Made by a program: the position numbers and the translations under genes. The notes under the pieces were generated by a model that worked only from the letters and a program-made list of their open reading frames with translations, did not search any database and had not been told where the DNA came from. Below are positions 47,374 through 57,432 of a stretch of 64,000 nt of DNA, piece by piece. Every line of letters starts with the position of its first letter. Position 1 is the first letter of the stretch. Origin of the DNA: Pseudorhodoplanes sp. (GTDB lineage Bacteria > Pseudomonadota > Alphaproteobacteria > Rhizobiales > Xanthobacteraceae); NCBI GenBank assembly GCA_032027085.1, contig JAVSMS010000001.1:1008332-1072331 (forward strand). The letters are read 5' to 3'.

Positions 47374-47639
47374 GAGAAAGGTCCCTTACGTAACAGTAGT
47401 GCGGGTTCTGTCACAGCGCCCCGGTTGCGGCAAGAATAGCCTATGCCGGCGGGCTTGCCAGTTCCGGATAAAGCGAAGCGAAATCCGGGATGTCTTCCAC
47501 GCATTCCGCTGAGTTTACCATCAGGCCGCGCTTTGCGCGGACCCGTTGGCTCCACTCGGGCTTCAACCCTAAAGCCGCGGGACTTGCAAGACGCGACCCG
47601 GCCGTTAGGAATGCCGATTGTGTCAGAAGAGGATAGAAA

Positions 47640-47990
47640 ATGACCATCCAGCGTTTCGAGACTGGCCCGCGCATGAGCAAGGCCGTGGTGCACGGCAACA
47701 CCGTCTATCTGGCGGGCATTGTCGCCGACGAGCCGAAGGGCAAGAGCGTCACCGAGCAGACCAAGAATATCCTGGCGCAGATCGACGGCTTTCTCGCCAA
47801 GGCGGGCTCCGACAAGAGCAAGCTTTTGACTGCCAATATCTGGATCACCGACATGGCGAACTTCGCTGAGATGAACGCGGTGTGGGACGCCTGGGTTTCG
47901 CCCGGCAATACGCCGGCACGTGCGACGGTCGAGGCAAAGCTCGCGACGCCGGATTACAAGGTGGAGATCATGGTGACGGCGGCGCGGTGA
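47640..47990 (+). CDS. RidA/YjgF family protein
   Basis: 116 residues. The motif GNTPARATVEAKLATPDYKVE carries the conserved arginine of active RidA enzymes, which hydrolyse reactive enamine/imine products of PLP enzymes. Length and fold pattern fit. A typical solitary gene. Confidence 0.9.
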   Translation: MTIQRFETGPRMSKAVVHGNTVYLAGIVADEPKGKSVTEQTKNILAQIDGFLAKAGSDKSKLLTANIWITDMANFAEMNAVWDAWVSPGNTPARATVEAKLATPDYKVEIMVTAAR

Positions 47991-48013
47991 CACTCGTTGC
48001 AGAAGTAAATTTT

Positions 48014-48110
48014 GGTCATGCTCGCACTTGTCGCGGGCATCCACGTCTTCCTTGCATAGAGACGTGATGGCCGGGACTCGCGCCTTCAGGCGCGGCCCGG
48101 CCATGACGGG
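48014..48110. repeat. Intergenic palindromic repeat, family A copy 2
   Basis: Half 1 contains CACTTGTCGCGGGCATCCAC; half 2 GACGTGATGGCCGGGACTCG closes with GGCCCGGCCATGAC. Nearly the same two-part unit occurs at 49327-49410. Confidence 0.65.
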
Positions 48111-48115
48111 AAGTG

Positions 48116-48697
48116 CTACGCCGCCCTGACTGTCACCCGCGTGATGTCACGGCTGTAGATCGAGGCGACGACAAGCGCCACGCCGGTCATCAGCAGGTTG
48201 ATGCCCACGAACAGCCCGATCACCCAGCCGGCGGTGCCCGGCCAGCCGGACATAATCAGCACCGCAAGCCCGATATCGACCAGCGCGCTGAACAGCATCC
48301 AGCCCCAGGCCTTTGGCAAAGGGTTGCGCATATTGACGGCCATCAAGGCCTTGGCGACGCCGCCGGAGATCAGATAGGCGACAAGGATGAGCGTCAGCGT
48401 CACCGTGCCGGCGACCGGATGCCAGAGCAGCGCAACGCCGGCGAGCAGAGAGAGAATGGCGATCAGAAGATTCCACCAGAAGCCCGGCGCCGATTGCCCG
48501 CCGGAGAACGAGGCGATCAGCCCAAGCACGCCGCCGATCACCAGCAGCCAACCCACCGTCAGCTCGACGGCAATGGTTGCGACATAGGGCATGGCGATCG
48601 CGAACAATCCCAGCGCGATCAGAATGAGTCCATAAATCATGTACCAGAGGCGGTATTTCTTCAGGGCCTCCGCATCCATCGTCAGCATCCTGGGCAT
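48116..48697 (-). CDS. HdeD-type membrane protein
   Basis: 193 residues with six predicted helices in two similar triplets (YGLILIALGLFAIAMP; LLVIGGVLGLIASF; WNLLIAILSLLAGVALL and so on), the DUF308/HdeD pattern. HdeD is linked to acid resistance in E. coli; the role here is unknown. Divergent from the DoxX gene. Confidence 0.85.
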   Translation of the reverse strand: MPRMLTMDAEALKKYRLWYMIYGLILIALGLFAIAMPYVATIAVELTVGWLLVIGGVLGLIASFSGGQSAPGFWWNLLIAILSLLAGVALLWHPVAGTVTLTLILVAYLISGGVAKALMAVNMRNPLPKAWGWMLFSALVDIGLAVLIMSGWPGTAGWVIGLFVGINLLMTGVALVVASIYSRDITRVTVRAA

Positions 48698-48883
48698 GAC
48701 AGCCTCCCTCGAATGATTGGCAATTCTAGCGGCTGCTGCGCACAGCGAATACCGGCTTTTGCTTCAAATCGACGCGACCGCGGGCGTTGCAGCCATGCGT
48801 CGCACTCATGCTATGCAGCACATCGTGTCGACGATTCGCGGCCGTTGCGAATCAAGGCGCATTCAATGCCCGGGGACCCTGAT

Positions 48884-49309
48884 ATGCCCGAGATCATCGC
48901 TCGCCTGCTCGACCAGAGCTGGTTTGCTTTCCTCGCCCGCGTCGTGCTCACCTTCACCTTTTGGGGCAGCGGCCTCGCCAAGCTGATCAATTTCCAGGAA
49001 GGCGTCGCCGAGATGGCGATGTTCAACCTGCCGCAGCCGGTGCTGATGAATGTCGCGACGATCATCACCCAGCTCGGCGGCTCGCTGCTGATCATCGTCA
49101 ACCGCTGGACCTGGCTCGGGGCCGGCGCGCTCGCGGTGTTCACCGCGCTGACCATTCCGCTGGTGCATCATTTCTGGAGCATGCAGGGGCCGGACGCGAT
49201 CAAGGCTTTCCACACCGCGACCGAGCATGTCACCGTGATCGGCGGGCTGATGATCGTGGCGATCCTGTCACGCTACAGCAGCGGCGCGGGAAATGGCCCC
49301 AAGCGGTAA
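48884..49309 (+). CDS. DoxX-family membrane protein
   Basis: 141 residues from ATG 48884 with GGGGA upstream; ATG 48866 is a possible alternative. Four helices, with FLARVVLTFTFWGSGLAKLI at the start as in DoxX/DoxD-like proteins. The family is diverse (thiosulfate:quinone oxidoreductase part, redox complexes). No partner is seen nearby. Confidence 0.82.
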   Translation: MPEIIARLLDQSWFAFLARVVLTFTFWGSGLAKLINFQEGVAEMAMFNLPQPVLMNVATIITQLGGSLLIIVNRWTWLGAGALAVFTALTIPLVHHFWSMQGPDAIKAFHTATEHVTVIGGLMIVAILSRYSSGAGNGPKR

Positions 49310-49326
49310 GTCGATCAACAGATGAC

Positions 49327-49410
49327 GTCATGCCGGCGCTTGTCGCGGGCATCCCCGTCTTTGCCGCCCGCAAGGGCGTGGATGGCCGGGACAAGCCCGG
49401 CCATGACCCC
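49327..49410. repeat. Intergenic palindromic repeat, family A copy 3
   Basis: GTCATGCCGGCGCTTGTCGC...GCATCCCCGTC followed by GATGGCCGGGACAAGCCCGG...CCATGAC, matching copy 2 in order and spacing. Confidence 0.7.
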
Positions 49411-49433
49411 GAAAATTGAGCACCGCGCTTAAA

Positions 49434-50582
<1,149 letters not shown>

Positions 50583-50820
50583 AGGCGACGCGGTCGGCGA
50601 CGCGGGACCTACAACCGACACGCGCGCAGTGTCGCGTCCCAAGGTAAAAAATTCGCAAATGATTTTAAGTATTTGGATGCCGTCGCCGACAACCTTTTGG
50701 TAACGATAATTTGGATGTCGCAATTTGCGCGGGCGTACATAAATACCCTCGCGCGACGGTGTGGACGGAACACTTTTCATCGGTGACAATTACAAGCACC
50801 GGATGTGCTGGAGGATCGCG

Positions 50821-51735
50821 ATGCGCTGGGAGGATTTTCGCCGCAGCGACAATGTCGAAGATGTGCGCGGCGAAGGCGGCGTTGGGCGCGGCGGAGGTTT
50901 TCCCATCCCTGGCGGCAGCGGCGGCCTCGGCATCGGAACCATTATCGTGCTTGGCCTGCTCGGATGGGCTCTCGGGATTGACCCTCGGATCCTGATTGGC
51001 GGTGCGGAAATCATCGGCGGCGGCCAGCAGCAGATCGAGCGCCAGCAGACGCCGGATCGGCAGGCGGGCGCCCCGAGCGACCGGCAAGGCCAATTCGTAT
51101 CCGCCGTGCTCGGCTCGACCGAAGATGTGTGGACCGAAATCTTCGCACAAAACGGACAGCAATACCGCCCGCCGCGGCTGCGCCTTTTCGCCGGCGCGAC
51201 GCAATCCGCCTGCGGCTTCGCGCAGTCGGCGATGGGGCCATTTTATTGTCCCCTCGATCGCCGCGTATTTCTTGACACGTCTTTCTTTCGAGAAATGGAA
51301 ACGCGCTTCAACGCCTGTCGCGGCAAGCAATGCGAATTTGCGCAGGCCTATGTGATCGCGCATGAGGTCGGCCATCACATCCAGAATTTGCTCGGCATCT
51401 TGCCGCGCGCGCAACAGATGCAGCAGCAGGCCGGCAGCCGCGCGCAAGCGAACAACATCCAGGTCCGGGTGGAATTGCAGGCGGACTGCTTCGGCGGCGT
51501 CTGGGCCAATCACGCGCAGCGCAAAGTCAACTTTATCGAGCCCGGCGATATCGAGGCGGCGCTGTCGACCGCGTCCGCGATCGGGGACGACACCTTGCAG
51601 CGCAAGGCACAGGGTCGCGTCGTGCCTGACTCATTCACGCATGGCTCGGCCGCGCAGCGGCAGCGCTGGTTCACCATCGGCTTCAAGGAAGGCCGGGTGT
51701 CGGCCTGCAATACGTTCCAGGCGGCGAATCTGTGA
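50821..51735 (+). CDS. Neutral zinc metallopeptidase, YpfJ family
   Basis: 304 residues from ATG 50821 (MRWEDFRRSDNVEDVRG, the family's typical N-terminus). A Gly-rich stretch and one membrane helix (GIGTIIVLGLLGWALGI) come first. A metallopeptidase domain follows with HEVGHH near residue 180 and a third ligand in QADCFGGVWA. A family with predicted rather than proven protease function, facing the periplasm. Confidence 0.92.
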   Translation: MRWEDFRRSDNVEDVRGEGGVGRGGGFPIPGGSGGLGIGTIIVLGLLGWALGIDPRILIGGAEIIGGGQQQIERQQTPDRQAGAPSDRQGQFVSAVLGSTEDVWTEIFAQNGQQYRPPRLRLFAGATQSACGFAQSAMGPFYCPLDRRVFLDTSFFREMETRFNACRGKQCEFAQAYVIAHEVGHHIQNLLGILPRAQQMQQQAGSRAQANNIQVRVELQADCFGGVWANHAQRKVNFIEPGDIEAALSTASAIGDDTLQRKAQGRVVPDSFTHGSAAQRQRWFTIGFKEGRVSACNTFQAANL

Positions 51736-51738
51736 CTG

Positions 51739-51844
51739 GTCATGCCGGGAGGCGCAGTTGCGCCGGACCCGGAATCCAGATTCAACGATTTGCGTTTAGT
51801 TCTGGATTCCGGGTTCGCGGGATTCGCCCGCGCCGCAGGATGAC
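51739..51844. repeat. Intergenic palindromic repeat, family C
   Basis: GTCATGCC...GGATGAC outer ends; inside is a perfect 13-bp inverted repeat, CCCGGAATCCAGA (51768-51780) with TCTGGATTCCGGG (51801-51813). A common intergenic element type in Bradyrhizobiaceae. Confidence 0.7.
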
Positions 51845-51857
51845 GTAAATAGAAATC

Positions 51858-52421
51858 ATGCCCGGCATCGACGAAACCAGACAATTCATTCCGCTCAAGA
51901 TCGCGGTCCTTACCGTATCCGATACGCGCGCGTTCGCCGACGACAAATCGGGCGCAACACTTGTTGAGCGCATTGAGAAGGCAGGACACACTGTCGGCGC
52001 GCGCGCCATCGTCACCGATGACGTGGAGAAAATCCGCGCGCAGGTGAAGCAATGGATCGGCGACCCGGCGATCGACGTCATCATCAGCACCGGCGGCACC
52101 GGCTTCACCGGCCGCGACGTGACGCCTGAAGCGCTGGAACCTCTGTTCGAAAAACGGATGGAAGGATTTTCTACCCTCTTCCTGATGGTCAGCCACGCGA
52201 AGATCGGGACATCGGCGATCCAGACGCGCGCGACCGCGGGCGTTGCAGGCGCGACCTACATCTTTTGCTTGCCGGGATCGCCCGGCGCCTGCAAAGACGC
52301 GTGGGACGAAATTCTCGTCCATCAACTCGATTATCGCTACCGGCCCTGCAATTTCGTGGAAATCATGCCGCGCCTCGACGAGCATCTGCTCCGCGCCAAG
52401 GCTAAGGGCGCGACGGTTTAG
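51858..52421 (+). CDS. moaB: Molybdenum cofactor biosynthesis protein MoaB
   Basis: 187 residues. MoCF-binding fold with LTVSDTRAFADDKSG, ISTGGTGFTGRDVTPEAL and CLPGSPGACKDAWDEIL. MoaB/MogA proteins adenylate molybdopterin before molybdate insertion. It is followed 25 bp later by the YjbR-like gene. Confidence 0.95.
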   Translation: MPGIDETRQFIPLKIAVLTVSDTRAFADDKSGATLVERIEKAGHTVGARAIVTDDVEKIRAQVKQWIGDPAIDVIISTGGTGFTGRDVTPEALEPLFEKRMEGFSTLFLMVSHAKIGTSAIQTRATAGVAGATYIFCLPGSPGACKDAWDEILVHQLDYRYRPCNFVEIMPRLDEHLLRAKAKGATV

Positions 52422-52446
52422 CCGAGGGCAGATCCACCGAGGACAT

Positions 52447-52815
52447 ATGGCCAGCCCAGCCGACTTCCGCCGCACCGCGCTGTCCCTCGCAGGCACAACG
52501 CAAGCGCCGCATTTCGACCGCACCGCGTTCAAAGTCACTCGCATCTATGCGACGCTTGCAGCCGACGGACGCACCGCCAATCTCAAATTCACTCCCGATG
52601 AGCAGCAGCTGAAATGTCTGGTTGGGCCGGACGCATTCGCGCCCGCGCCGAATGCGTGGGGCCGGCAAGGCTGGACAACCGCGACCCTCGCCAGGCTCAG
52701 CGCACCCGAACTGAAGGCCGCGCTCGTCATGGCCTGGCAGCACGCGCTTCCAAAAACGCGGTCCAGCGCTCGCGCCGCACCGCAAAAGCGGCGCAGCAAG
52801 GCGAACCCCCAATAA
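52447..52815 (+). CDS. MmcQ/YjbR family protein
   Basis: 122 residues from ATG 52447. The fold is seen from PADFRRTALSLAGTTQAPHF, FKVTRIYATLA and the end WGRQGWTTATLARLSAPELK, matching YjbR-like (double-wing DNA-binding-like) proteins; a basic tail follows. Function unknown. Confidence 0.85.
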   Translation: MASPADFRRTALSLAGTTQAPHFDRTAFKVTRIYATLAADGRTANLKFTPDEQQLKCLVGPDAFAPAPNAWGRQGWTTATLARLSAPELKAALVMAWQHALPKTRSSARAAPQKRRSKANPQ

Positions 52816-53046
52816 AAAAGCGGCGAAGAGTAATCAGTCTCCTCGTTGCTCATCACGTTCGGTTTTGGAACGCAATGCAGCATCTTCGGGTTGTCACTCT
52901 TGTCGGCTCAGTGCCACGTACCGACTGATCCAATTCAAGATTAGTTGATTGCGACGCAATGCCCCTTGCCCGACATAACATCGCCGCTCTGCGTTTCTAT
53001 ATTGCTTGATGTAGGACAACCATTCCGGCTGTTCGCAGGAAGAAGG

Positions 53047-53493
53047 ATGTCTTCAATGTGCGACTATAGTCTGCATCATGTTGCCTCGCGGCCGGCAAAA
53101 GTCGGCGACAGGCTGGTTTCTACGAAATTCATGAACTCGACAACGGGCGGTTTCGCGGCCGTCGGCGAACCTGAAGTCGCCGTCTGCCTCCGTCCCGGCA
53201 CCGAAGTCGCGTTCGACCAGGATGTCGCCTATGAACGCGGCCTCGGGCTGATCTTGCCGAAAATGGGATACACGACTATCCGCGAAAAGGTCGCCCGTTT
53301 CCGACAGATCGATATGGATCGACCGAATTCGCATCACGATGCTCTGGAATTCCCGAATGGAGAGACCGTGCTCGTCACCGTGCTCCGTGAAGGACAGACA
53401 GCGACCGTGCTGCAATTGCCGGCCGACCCCGAGCACGAGCACAAGACGTCGACAGAAACGGCAGAGCGCAAAGAAGAGACCTTTGCCGGCTGA
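53047..53493 (+). CDS. Conserved hypothetical protein, 148 aa
   Basis: 148 residues from ATG 53047 with AGAAGGA upstream; M4 (53056, MCDYSLHHV) is also possible. The sequence is soluble, with MCDYSLHHVASRPAKVGDRL at the start, a beta-rich middle and a charged tail (DPEHEHKTSTETAERKEE). I recall similar unnamed proteins in Bradyrhizobiaceae but no function. A good hairpin follows the stop. Confidence 0.7.
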   Translation: MSSMCDYSLHHVASRPAKVGDRLVSTKFMNSTTGGFAAVGEPEVAVCLRPGTEVAFDQDVAYERGLGLILPKMGYTTIREKVARFRQIDMDRPNSHHDALEFPNGETVLVTVLREGQTATVLQLPADPEHEHKTSTETAERKEETFAG

Positions 53494-53523
53494 CGAACGT
53501 CAGGCTTGACGCAATCGCGATTG

Positions 53524-53549
53524 CGGCCCTCTCTCTTGTGAGAGGGCCG
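53524..53549. terminator. Hairpin between convergent genes
   Basis: A perfect 10-bp stem CGGCCCTCTC/GAGAGGGCCG with a 6-base loop lies between the stop codons of the hypothetical gene and the MarR-GNAT gene. No long T-run; likely a bidirectional terminator. Confidence 0.65.
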
Positions 53550-53560
53550 TGAGCGATGTT

Positions 53561-54535
53561 TCACAAATCCAGCCGCCAAGTCTCTCCGACCAGCGACGCA
53601 CCCCAGCTTGTATGCGGTTTGCTTTCCACCAAGCGGAACCCGGCCGCCTGATAGATTCGACGTGCGCTGATAAGGATGCTTTGCGTCCAAAGCGTGATCT
53701 GCCGGTAGTCCTCGGCGCGCGCGAAAGCGATGCATTCATCGACCAGCCTGCGGCCAAGCCCAAGTCCGCGAGCTTTCGGGTCGACAATCAGTAGTCGCAG
53801 TTTTGCTACATCAGCGGTGTCGCCTTTCACCAGAAATGCCGATCCCACCGGCTCTCCGTCCATGTCGGCGATCCAGCAATGCTCGCGTTGAGCATCGAAC
53901 CGCCTGATGAATTGCGCGACGATATCGGCGACGAGCGCCTCGAAACTGATGTCCCAGCCATATTCCTGCGCATAGAGCGCACCATGCACGGAGACGACCC
54001 AGCCCATGTCACCGGGCCGGTGCCGTCGCAAAATGCAGCGCGCAGCCGATCCATCGCCATCGCCAACCAGCGCCTCGATCCTGCGCATCGCAGCGACCAC
54101 GCGCTCCTGATCGGCGAGCGAGAGGTTGCGCAAAATCATGCCCATGTCGCGTTGCGAGCGATGATCGAGCGCGGCAAAAGCCTTGCGACCGTTGGTGGTG
54201 AGGGAGAGCACGACCTGGCGACCATCGGCGCGCGCACGCTCGCGGTCGATCAGCCCCTGCTCGTCAAAGGCGCGCAGGATGCGGCTGAGATAACCGGGAT
54301 CAAGCCCGAGGGCGGACGCGATGTCGGTCGCGGTCTGACCCGGCGTGTGCGCCAGCTCGTAAAGCACGCGCGCCTGGGTCAGCGAGAAAGGCGAATCCAG
54401 CAGTCCGTCCTGCAAGAGACCGATCTTGCGGGTGTAAAAGCGCGAAAAACGCCGCACCGCGTTGACGCGATGTTCGAAAGCGGGATCGGGCATCAGGCGC
54501 ATGACATCAGCAAGCGATATGCTTGCCAGTGTCAA
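53561..54535 (-). CDS. MarR-type regulator fused to GNAT acetyltransferase
   Basis: 324 residues. The N-terminal MarR winged helix (about 20-145) has QARVLYELAHTPGQTATDIA and LDPGYLSRILRAFDEQGLID. The C-terminal GNAT domain (about 165-320) has VDPKARGLGLGRRLVDECI. Such fusions are known as single proteins in proteobacteria; they may regulate and modify in the same response. Adjacent on the same strand is the frameshifted SDR, 24 bp upstream. Confidence 0.9.
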   Translation of the reverse strand: MTLASISLADVMRLMPDPAFEHRVNAVRRFSRFYTRKIGLLQDGLLDSPFSLTQARVLYELAHTPGQTATDIASALGLDPGYLSRILRAFDEQGLIDRERARADGRQVVLSLTTNGRKAFAALDHRSQRDMGMILRNLSLADQERVVAAMRRIEALVGDGDGSAARCILRRHRPGDMGWVVSVHGALYAQEYGWDISFEALVADIVAQFIRRFDAQREHCWIADMDGEPVGSAFLVKGDTADVAKLRLLIVDPKARGLGLGRRLVDECIAFARAEDYRQITLWTQSILISARRIYQAAGFRLVESKPHTSWGASLVGETWRLDL

Positions 54536-54559
54536 ACAGTTATTTGACTAAGTCAACTA

Positions 54560-55353
54560 TCACCCGAGATGGCGCAGCAGGCCGCCATCGACGCGCAAGG
54601 CGGCCCCGCTGGTCGCCGAGGCCTGTTCCGAGCAAACATAGACCACCATATTGGCGACCTCATCGACACTGGCGAGCCGCCTGATGATCGAAGTGGGGCG
54701 ATGCAGCGCGATGAACTGCTTCTCCATCTCCGCCTGCGGTAGCCCCTGCTCCTTCGCCATCTTGCCGAAGAAATCGATCACGCCTTCCGACCGGGTCGGG
54801 CCGGGCAGAACCGAGTTCACGGTGATGCCGGTGCCGGCGAGCGACTCGGCAAGGCCGCGCGAAATCGCAAGCTGCGCAGTCTTGGTCATCCCGTAGTGGA
54901 TCATCTCCACTGGAATGTTCAGTGCCGACTCGGAGGAGATGAAAACGATGCGACCCCAATTCTTCTTTTTCATGCCGGCGAGATAAGTGCGCGAGAGCCG
55001 CACGCCGCTCATCACATTGACCTCGAAGAAGCGCTGCCAGTCGTGGTCGGAAATTTCTTCAAAGGCTTTCGGTTCGAAGATACCAATGTTGTTCACCAGA
55101 ATGTCGGTCTCCGGTACCTGCCTGACAAAATCGCTGACACCCTGTGCAGAGCCGAGGTCGGCGGCGACGCCTGTAAGCTGCGCGTCGGGGATCTGAGCGG
55201 CGAGACTTTCTTTGCGGCTTCCACCTTCTCCCTGGTGCGGCCGTTGATCACCACATGGGCACCGGACGCGGCAAGACCTTTGGCGATAGCAAAACCGATG
55301 CCAGCGGTGGAGCCGGTGACAACCGCGCGCTTGTTCTTCAAATCGATCAGCAT
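54560..55353 (-). pseudogene. SDR-family dehydrogenase, single-base frameshift
   Basis: Start ATG 55353 gives MLIDLKNKRAVVTGSTAGIG, a normal Rossmann start through GRTREKVEAAKK. Near 55207-55216 the frame changes by one base (consistent with a one-base deletion in the minus-strand run AAAGAAAG). The other frame then continues AAQIPDAQLTGVAADLG, DILVNNIG, the catalytic serine in FISSES and the Tyr/Lys pair in YGMTK, to the stop at 54560. Joined, it would be about 264 residues, normal for an SDR. Truncated as read, or a sequencing error. Confidence 0.82.
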
Positions 55354-55418
55354 GGCAACCTCGTCATTTGCAATGAACGAGTCAGTTGTGCAGAAGCACT
55401 CACTTTCCAAGAGGCCGT

Positions 55419-55991
55419 TCAACCAAAGTTGCTGATGCCCGAACGCAGCACTGCAATCCGCCGGCGACCGATCTTGCGGAGCAACGCGGCTTCCGCATCG
55501 CCGCTGTCGGCGACATGCCCGCCGAGCTGCTCGTAGATGATCTTCGCGACCAGCAAGCCGTGATCAGGTTTCGGCCCGCCGCTCCAGAGTTGACGCAGAA
55601 GCTGCAGGAATTGTCCGGAGACGGATTGCGTGCTGTCGACCGCCGGCCTGAAGGCAGCAGCCTTCGGCGCGCTTTCATCGCCGGCCGTCATCAGGAAGCG
55701 CTGGATGTCGGTAACCCACTCGGGATCGAGAATCGCGCCCGGACGCAGAAACAGCAGCCAGGGCCCGCGCGCATCACTCGCCGCCGCCTTGAGGCGGGCA
55801 CCCGTCGGCCCGGACAAAATCATGAAGCGGCAGCCGGCGACATCGGCCACCTTCTGCGTTTCGTCCGTCGAACCGCCGTCGGCCAGAATCACCTCGCGGA
55901 CGAGCCCCGCGGTCGCGCCCTGCACCAGACAGGCCAGCGTGCGCACCACCAGCCGTTCCGATTCGTGAGTGGGAATGATGACGCTCAGCAT
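55419..55991 (-). CDS. Glycosyltransferase family 2 protein
   Basis: 190 residues from ATG 55991 (MLSVIIPTHESERLV). GT-A fold: nucleotide-binding start, ADGGSTDET near residue 37 and LRPGAIL as the DxD-equivalent region. It is short, near the size of the core domain only, so substrate range and partner are unclear. It may transfer a sugar to a lipid or surface acceptor. Confidence 0.85.
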   Translation of the reverse strand: MLSVIIPTHESERLVVRTLACLVQGATAGLVREVILADGGSTDETQKVADVAGCRFMILSGPTGARLKAAASDARGPWLLFLRPGAILDPEWVTDIQRFLMTAGDESAPKAAAFRPAVDSTQSVSGQFLQLLRQLWSGGPKPDHGLLVAKIIYEQLGGHVADSGDAEAALLRKIGRRRIAVLRSGISNFG

Positions 55992-56126
55992 TCTTCGATC
56001 TGCAATGTTCTCTGGTGGGGTGCCCCATATCATGGGGTCCTTCTCTCGACAGCCCACCATATTCGGCCATCCAGCCTCCGCTGAGTATGTTCTTGTTTTG
56101 TTCACAAAGCGCGCCTAAATTGGGCT

Positions 56127-57305
56127 ATGGCCAGATCATCCTCTGCAGCCCGAAGCCGCCCGCCGGTGGGATTGCCCTCCAGGCCGGCGGGCGGCTTTGA
56201 CCGAAGCGGTCCCGACACGACGGGCCTCATGGACAGCGCGGTGGAGCGGGAGCGCCGGCGCGGGCGCGGCACGCTGTCCAACGCCTCCGGCCGCTACGAG
56301 CCGCTCGCGCGCATCGCCTTCGACGACGGCTGGCAGAGCCTTGAGGAATTGCCGCCGTTCAAGACCGAAGTGCAGGTCGATGCGACGCGCAAGATCATCA
56401 CCCGCAACGAGTCGCCGGACATCTCCTTCGACCGTTCGATCAATCCCTATCGCGGCTGCGAGCATGGTTGCGTCTATTGCTTCGCGCGGCCGACCCACGC
56501 CTATCTCGGATTGTCGGCTGGACTCGACTTCGAATCAAAATTGTTCATGAAGCCGGACGCGCCAACCTTGCTGGAACGCGAACTGGCGGCGGCCTCCTAC
56601 ACGCCGCGCACCATCGCCATCGGCACCAATACCGACCCGTACCAGCCGATCGAGAAGAAACACGAGATTATGCGCCGCATCCTGGAAGTGCTGGAGCGCG
56701 CAGGACATCCGGTCGGCATCGTCACCAAATCGGCGCTGGTGACGCGCGACATCGACATCCTCTCGCGCATGGCGAAGCGCAATCTGGTCAAGGTCGCATT
56801 GTCGGTGACGACGCTCGATCCGAAGCTCGCACGCACCATGGAGCCGCGGGCATCGACGCCCGGCAAGCGGCTCGAAGCCTTGCGGCAATTGGCCGACGCC
56901 GGCATTCCGAGCACGGCGATGGTGGCGCCGATCATTCCGGCGATCAACGATGCCGACATCGAGCGCATTCTTGATGCGGCGGCGATGGCGGGCGTCGAAG
57001 GCGCGGGCTATGTGATCCTGCGGCTGCCGCTGGAAGTGCGCGACCTGTTCAAGGAATGGCTAATAGCGAATTACCCCGACCGCTATAGCCATGTGATGAA
57101 GCTCGTTCGCGACATGCGCGGCGGCAAGGATTACGATTCCAGCTGGGGGCAGCGCATGACCGGCGGCGGACCCTATGCCTGGATGATCGGGCGCAGGTTC
57201 GAGGCGCATTGCGCCAAGCTTGGTCTCAACACCGAACGCCGCAAACTCACCACCGAACATTTTCAGAAGCTGGCGAAGGGAACCGAGCAGTTGAGCTTGT
57301 TCTGA
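56127..57305 (+). CDS. PA0069-family radical SAM protein
   Basis: 392 residues. The radical SAM cluster motif is in CEHGCVYCFARPTHAYL (C-x3-C-x2-C), preceded by SFDRSINPYRGCEHG, typical of the PA0069/Rv2578c group related to spore photoproduct lyase-like enzymes. DNA-related function is often proposed but unproven. The first 40 residues are low-complexity. Confidence 0.9.
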   Translation: MARSSSAARSRPPVGLPSRPAGGFDRSGPDTTGLMDSAVERERRRGRGTLSNASGRYEPLARIAFDDGWQSLEELPPFKTEVQVDATRKIITRNESPDISFDRSINPYRGCEHGCVYCFARPTHAYLGLSAGLDFESKLFMKPDAPTLLERELAAASYTPRTIAIGTNTDPYQPIEKKHEIMRRILEVLERAGHPVGIVTKSALVTRDIDILSRMAKRNLVKVALSVTTLDPKLARTMEPRASTPGKRLEALRQLADAGIPSTAMVAPIIPAINDADIERILDAAAMAGVEGAGYVILRLPLEVRDLFKEWLIANYPDRYSHVMKLVRDMRGGKDYDSSWGQRMTGGGPYAWMIGRRFEAHCAKLGLNTERRKLTTEHFQKLAKGTEQLSLF

Positions 57306-57310
57306 TCCGC

Positions 57311-57412
57311 TATCCTGAGGCGCACGGCGAAGCCGCGGAGCCAATCGCATTAATGCATTCTTGAGCCATCGCCCTTCAAGGCTCCGCCGGCTTCCGCCGG
57401 GGTCGCCCTCGG
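57311..57412. repeat. Intergenic palindromic repeat, family B copy 4
   Basis: TATCCTGAGGCGC start, CGAAGCCGCGGAGCC facing GGCTCCGCCGGCTTC. A more diverged member of the family-B repeats. Confidence 0.5.
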
Positions 57413-57432
57413 GTGCCGGAGAAAGGATACAC

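Noticed and set aside
50640-50740. CtrA-type boxes in the AT-richer region upstream of ccrM
   Set aside because: TTAA half-sites are present but no pair with seven-base spacing or TTAACCAT-like site was found.
53007-53020. TTGATGTAGGACAA before the 148-aa protein as a FixK box
   Set aside because: Second half-site too poor (GACAA).
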